64,000 nt of DNA from a virus. This document shows, piece by piece, positions 61,801-64,000 of the stretch. The stretch covers positions 106,802 through 170,801 of the IMG/VR virus record IMGVR_UViG_3300030060_007423; one strand, 5' to 3'. Under the pieces are notes generated by a model. The model did no database searches, was not told where the DNA came from, and saw only the letters and a program-made list of their open reading frames with translations. A program made the position numbers and the translations under genes. The first letter of the stretch is position 1. Each line of letters starts with the position of its first letter.

Positions 61801-62803
61801 TAGAATGAAAACAGGTGTAGGTTCTACATCAAGTGGTGGACTAAAATCTCCACTATTACAATTAATAAGTGGTTCTAGTAATATTATTTGGGAAATGACA
61901 AATGAAATCCACTTTACTCCAGGTGCAGCAGCGACTGGTGATTGTGGTATTATAACAGGTGGAAATAGTAATTCAGATTTTAGACCTGCAATGATTTTCC
62001 TAAATAGTAATGTTGGTACAACAGGTGCACAACACGTTAGAGGAGCTATTTCTGCAAGAAGGTATCCTGGTGATAACCTACACTCAAATTATACAGGTTC
62101 AGTTAATGGTGTCAATGGTATATCTGCAATATTTGGTGAATACAGGCATGACCAAGGAAAGGTTGATTTACCAACAAATACTTCTCACTTTGGAACGGCA
62201 CCTGCAGCTATTTGGGGCCACCAAGAATCTATTGGTAATGATGCTCAAGGATTTAAGCATGGTGTAAGGGCAACTATTGACCAATTAGCATCTGGTGAAA
62301 ATGATTCATCTACTGCATGTTTCTATGCATACAATAATCAAATAAGTAATGATGGAGGTGAAGGAACAGGAACATATCACTTTACGTTCTATGGTGAAGG
62401 TGCATCATCAGGTGGAAGAGGTTCTGTAATGTTTAATGAGGGTACTATATTTAGTGCAGCCGATGTCGTTGCATATAGTGGAGTGTCTGCTGCATCTGAT
62501 ATAAGATTAAAGAAAAACAGAAGAAAACTTATTGACCCACTTGCAACTGTATTAAAATTAAAAGGTGCAAAGTTTGAATGGAAAAAAGATGACAAAACAG
62601 ATATAGGATTCATTGCACAAGAAGTTGAAACAATAATTCCAGAAATTGTAAAAACAAATGACTTTGATATGAACACAGGCGTCAAGGACATGAAGACAGT
62701 TGAGTATGGAAAGTTGGCACCATATTTGGTTGAGGCAATAAAGGAACAACAAAAACAAATTGATGAACTAAAACAACAAATAAAAAAATTGGAGAATAAA
62801 TAA
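55823..62803 (+). CDS. Giant tail fibre with C-terminal S74 intramolecular chaperone
   Basis: 2,326 residues. Residues 1-~135 are an attachment domain. The long shaft repeats two themes, ITASAGNIGGF-type and FISSSNFKVSHAGNITASN-type units, with ~95-residue internal duplications. A globular insert at ~1,300-1,560 (LLLHYNFGQNTGSKILSQTP..., EHVTESLSGFKFGW) resembles a LamG/ConA-like sandwich. The last ~100 residues are peptidase S74: S2225-D-I-R-L-K with FIAQEVE and a terminal coiled coil. S74 domains trimerise fibres and then cleave themselves off before the Ser. It is likely the main receptor-binding fibre. Confidence 0.9.
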   Translation: MANSAVVRRLDLKPTYITDTSDNSADFFRVTEIPSVFKLGTNTIKINPNPEQLIAGSTVEFEVLDSRLLALPVKLLPGVDGSGRRTVEIEVVDDTPPEEVTITIVGDLRPEFLPRGFDPVRSIKWSRRIIADPLEVTIEGSTSGSLLSGSMFIGNGFDSGLQIKGDNAGAFIRSQGYFGFDNATTGTGTGFLIYSGSVLPNSGDNYGGVGLEMVIDQNSFFKYRSSDSSIDIRTEKFFFGSSSQFISGSDGQIEISSSNFHLNKDGEVIMQGTITAQAGGDIGGWHVGTSILSSSNNTVRLDPDGPYYISSSGFQVDGAGGITASAGLIGGWELPTDSDGLFATDANGGVVMDSSAKILRILTGSATTDVIIGIGQIASNKYGIIGKKFGTNNTTFKLGEDGNEIAGITFDDGKLHVGTTYHISASTNAEDATGFISSSQFKVSPSGRMTGSEVLLGNKAGGNFLQFAGSTLTVQGTITADNIRTPAQIGGSPSTEANASASIKSDGFARFVSASIGGWSVNEGTLTDISGAVKLDSQGPYFISSSGFQIDETGAMTASAGNIGGFVIDSNSITSTGIAIRSGDAIELGSATAIDSGQGIWLGNSGYFRAGNPAGQQVKFDGTNLTLSSSAFYLGGGGQFVSGSSGNIEISSSGFHLKPAGDVVISGSITANQGSIANWTIAQGFLYSLSQSLITIGLDSSTNGGRIFVKGGTFGMTGIQLDYNNGTPRFHVGQANGPFMKFDGAEVDISSSGFYLGGGGQFISGSSGNIEISSSGFHLNNEGNISASGVHLSGNITADAGNIGGLSIGNSSLSVGTTFQISSSANAEDPVGFISSSKFKVSPDGDITGSSVLLGDKAGGNFLEFAGSTMTVQGTITADNIRTPALIGGSTSTEANASSSIKADGFARFVSGSVGGIKFDTGKLFVPGGAGFNIFHISASTNAEDPVGFISSSNFSISPSGRLTGSNVLFDGGTIGGFTLGTEKISSTGVHISSSYGVKVFTPSTPNTNFVEMKYLNDNAYGIRAVSASNTVFQLGKDNQIAGWEFDNEKIQGGDLILRKEGTIESDGFVSNLAGSGFRLTAVSGGFLEVENARIRGTLSTAVFEKETVNAVGGQLYVANSTTLTSSANHPGAFHSSTDTTMSVANVSGFAIGEILSLKKVSPTGFSTEYVKILSASRDDAGSATNFGGLITVTRGYSGSAPQGTGSLGEAAGPAQSYTGSQVVVSTGKVGTGYIRLNANPNDPATPYMQIVERTGSGIYDVQLRAQVGDLSGITDSRFSDDVTGHGIYTENGYFAGKIEIGSQPSQPPQDRLLLHYNFGQNTGSKILSQTPNGITASFSTLTKADLKKLGAVEITASGTELQGPKSFFANEFTSSAAAGSNAFSAGYRFQLKSANIDKNVFLTRNYPRFVVYKQSNDRINVRIYSSSIDQTFGNMSGSTPAQTISFSTSVNDQIEADTLYHVFVTAKENDKAEIYLYNVDSGSLIEHVTESLSGFKFGWPYHSASITGSIAYEEWEHGAPGWAGSNNESLQGSFHDIRYYRNHVLTARETEAIMMNQDSTTGGTIIEGDQITTGKIKSNNYGGGEGSKFDLDDGTFKMGGRDNPKLEFDGSTLTVDGTISASAGNIGGFNIDAHSISHPTVMEINDLSQTLFISSSNFKVSHFGNVTASNVDLSGKITADEGEIGGFTIDAHSIRSEHASGNVEINDTTQALFLSSSNFQVSHAGNITASNIDLSGKISSSVGSIGGFNIAAGEFNGGAGTIKMSAADKAITLGSSDDIMVLDADVGIHLGSSSFNEAPFHVNMDGEIQARTGNIGGFTLGSTSLNSGTSVKIANASDASNLFLSSSNFKVSHAGNITASNVAMSGNVTATAGTIGGWTVGSTLSAGSGLTSILLDPSTPRITLGPKGSLSDGNHGVYIGTDGISIGANVSEKAVFSIDASGSMTSKTGTVGGWTLSDTTLTGGTITLDSATPQINVALDGTEGGAGLVGSIRMKTGVGSTSSGGLKSPLLQLISGSSNIIWEMTNEIHFTPGAAATGDCGIITGGNSNSDFRPAMIFLNSNVGTTGAQHVRGAISARRYPGDNLHSNYTGSVNGVNGISAIFGEYRHDQGKVDLPTNTSHFGTAPAAIWGHQESIGNDAQGFKHGVRATIDQLASGENDSSTACFYAYNNQISNDGGEGTGTYHFTFYGEGASSGGRGSVMFNEGTIFSAADVVAYSGVSAASDIRLKKNRRKLIDPLATVLKLKGAKFEWKKDDKTDIGFIAQEVETIIPEIVKTNDFDMNTGVKDMKTVEYGKLAPYLVEAIKEQQKQIDELKQQIKKLENK
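57085..57375 (+). repeat. Intragenic ~290-bp duplication in the fibre gene, copy 1
   Basis: Encodes ISASTNAEDATGFISSSQFK ... KAGGNFLQFAGSTLTVQGTI ... DGFARFVSASIGG. It is matched with few changes by 58279-58569, and a shorter third partial copy begins near 58,630. Confidence 0.8.
58279..58569 (+). repeat. Intragenic ~290-bp duplication in the fibre gene, copy 2
   Basis: Encodes ISSSANAEDPVGFISSSKFK ... KAGGNFLEFAGSTMTVQGTI ... DGFARFVSGSVGG. Protein-level identity with copy 1 is high, and the DNA has diverged at third positions, so the duplication is not recent. Confidence 0.8.
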
Positions 62804-63519
62804 TGCCATCAACTGGGGATACATTATCTTTAGGAGCTTTAGGAAATGCTGTTGATGCAAATGCAAACAGTACTACACAAACTGCATTGGCAAAAGATGG
62901 TGCAGGAAGTCCAGGTACTTTAACAAAACTTAGTGACTTTGCTGTTTCAAGTATTACTGGACCAATAATAAGTGATACAACTCCAAATGAAGGACAATCA
63001 TATATAATAACTGTTCAATTTGGAACAGTTGGTTCAAAGTTTCTTTCAAGAATTGCTAGTCTTACTAGTAATTTTGTTTGGCAAGAGGTAAGTAATACAA
63101 GTAAATATACACTTACAATATCATCAGATTATACCGCAGGTTGTACTATGAGCAGTGTATCATCCAACCAGAGTTGTACAATTAAATGTAAATTCAATGA
63201 TGGGTTTAACCACCATGCAACAAATTGGGGTACATTTATAAATGAATCTTTTACAATTCAAAATCTAGGCGGCGGGGCCGGCGGTGGAAAGTCAGACATC
63301 AGATTAAAAGAAAATATAGATTTCATTGGTTATTCTAAATCAAATATTCCAATATATGAATTTAACTATATTGGAAAACCTGAAAGATATCAGGGTACAA
63401 TGGCTCAGGATTTATTAAATATGAATCTAGGTGATGCGGTTGTATTAGACAATGATGGTTACTTTAATGTATTGTATAATAAAATTGATGTTGAATTCAA
63501 ACAATTAGAAATAGCATAA
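62803..63519 (+). CDS. Short tail protein with S74 chaperone domain
   Basis: 238 residues. A ~150-residue beta-rich N-terminal part is joined by a Gly-rich linker (LGGGAGGGK) to an S74 domain starting S164-D-I-R-L-K-E-N. TMAQDLLNMNLGDAVVLDND follows as the second family block. The linker DNA is strikingly GC-rich. The ATG overlaps the stop of the giant fibre gene. Probably a second fibre or fibre-tip protein with self-cleaving chaperone. Confidence 0.82.
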   Translation: MPSTGDTLSLGALGNAVDANANSTTQTALAKDGAGSPGTLTKLSDFAVSSITGPIISDTTPNEGQSYIITVQFGTVGSKFLSRIASLTSNFVWQEVSNTSKYTLTISSDYTAGCTMSSVSSNQSCTIKCKFNDGFNHHATNWGTFINESFTIQNLGGGAGGGKSDIRLKENIDFIGYSKSNIPIYEFNYIGKPERYQGTMAQDLLNMNLGDAVVLDNDGYFNVLYNKIDVEFKQLEIA

Positions 63520-64000
63520 TGTCGTCATATACCAAAATAGATAATTATTATATTATAGAAAATGTAATAACAGATGTTCAGATAAATCAACTACTTGAGT
63601 GGTTTGAATCCATAGAATCCACAACAACAGTTACTCATGGTGGTGATTGGGATACGTCATCTACATCCATAGTTCGACTAGAATGTCCTTATAGAACTAA
63701 ATCTGTAATTGGTGTACCGTATGATACATTTCCATTTATGAAAGAAATATTTACCAATATGTTTGCTGCTGTCATTGATTCAGACTTTTCACTGGAAGGT
63801 CCACCGTACCTTGCTAGGTATGATGTAGGTGACAGGCATAGTACTCATGTAGATAAAAATGACACCTGGCCAAACAGACATTGGCTAGCAAGTATTCAAT
63901 TATCAGACCCTAATTTATATCAAGGAGGTGATCTTTATGTAGATAGGAGCTATGGTGACTTTACAGTTTACGGGCCACGAGATAAGGGCTGTGGTATAAT
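63519..64000 (+). CDS. 2OG-Fe(II) oxygenase (3'-truncated by window end)
   Basis: The frame starts at the ATG overlapping the previous stop and runs open to the last base. RYDVGDRHSTHVDKND contains the H-x-D iron ligands of prolyl-4-hydroxylase-type oxygenases. WLASIQLSDPNLYQGGDLYV is the following strand with the Gly-Gly-x-L motif. The distal His and Arg that bind iron and 2-oxoglutarate lie beyond the window. Such enzymes are common in marine T4-like phages next to tail genes; the substrate is unknown. Confidence 0.85.
   Translation, partial: MSSYTKIDNYYIIENVITDVQINQLLEWFESIESTTTVTHGGDWDTSSTSIVRLECPYRTKSVIGVPYDTFPFMKEIFTNMFAAVIDSDFSLEGPPYLARYDVGDRHSTHVDKNDTWPNRHWLASIQLSDPNLYQGGDLYVDRSYGDFTVYGPRDKGCGI

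Noticed and set aside
1-64000. Integrase, lysogeny repressor or attachment site
   Set aside because: None was recognised; the gene set fits a strictly lytic T4-like phage.

Overview
The window is one continuous, AT-rich, almost wholly plus-strand stretch of a T4-like (myovirus) phage genome. The T4-type proteins that can be read are a late sigma factor (gp55-like), baseplate wedge proteins gp25 and gp6, a gp61-type primase, an SbcD/SbcC (gp47/gp46-type) recombination protein, ATP-dependent DNA ligase, dCMP deaminase, an Hsp20 chaperone, UV endonuclease, ClpP and two S74-type tail-fibre proteins. Genes are packed with ATGA/TAATG overlaps. The left edge cuts a gene and the right edge cuts a 2OG-Fe(II) oxygenase gene. 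The host is uncertain. An outer-membrane beta-barrel with an SQAQ-type signal peptide and a DUF4494-like protein point towards marine Bacteroidetes. Frequent AGGAG ribosome sites and a permuted tmRNA (a form known from alphaproteobacteria, some betaproteobacteria and cyanobacteria) argue for caution.

Layout. 1-7,050: a run of virion-associated or accessory proteins (PAP2 phosphatase, HExxH metallopeptidase, HAD phosphatase, acetyltransferase, conserved small phage proteins). Four adjacent genes have N-termini resembling the 10-residue capsid-targeting sequence of T4 internal proteins. 7,050-16,780: promoter-punctuated accessory and nucleotide-metabolism genes (OM barrel, small membrane peptides, HTH/zinc protein, cytidylyltransferase, deoxyribonucleotidase, DNA ligase, hydrolase, SWIM protein, dCMP deaminase). 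16,790-23,450: a block bounded by inverted, unusually GC-rich 28-bp elements and ending at tRNA-Arg(UCU). It carries a MoxR/CobS-like AAA+ ATPase and a metallopeptidase-like/VWA protein, plus genes with atypical codon use.

23,450-35,880: SET-domain protein, GIY-YIG protein, UvsE, a circularly permuted tmRNA, Hsp20 flanked by a 13-bp inverted repeat, a coiled-coil membrane protein, ClpP, a membrane-anchored lytic transglycosylase, an HD hydrolase and the late sigma factor. 35,900-51,250: baseplate and tail genes. 51,260-55,770: Holliday-junction endonuclease, primase and a single-chain SbcD-SbcC fusion. 55,820-64,000: a 2,326-residue tail fibre with S74 chaperone domain, a second short S74 protein and the start of a 2OG oxygenase.

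Regulation. At least a dozen intergenic gaps hold the same element: (TTTCCCAAT or TTTGTCAAT), about 7-8 bases, then GTTATATTTATA, just upstream of a start codon. Other gaps carry only a shorter TATATTTATA core, including those ahead of tail genes. Several long-form gaps are preceded by GTTAATAACTTT, whose TAA is often the stop codon of the previous gene. These look like the phage's own promoter classes. All calls are from reading the sequence; no database search was run.
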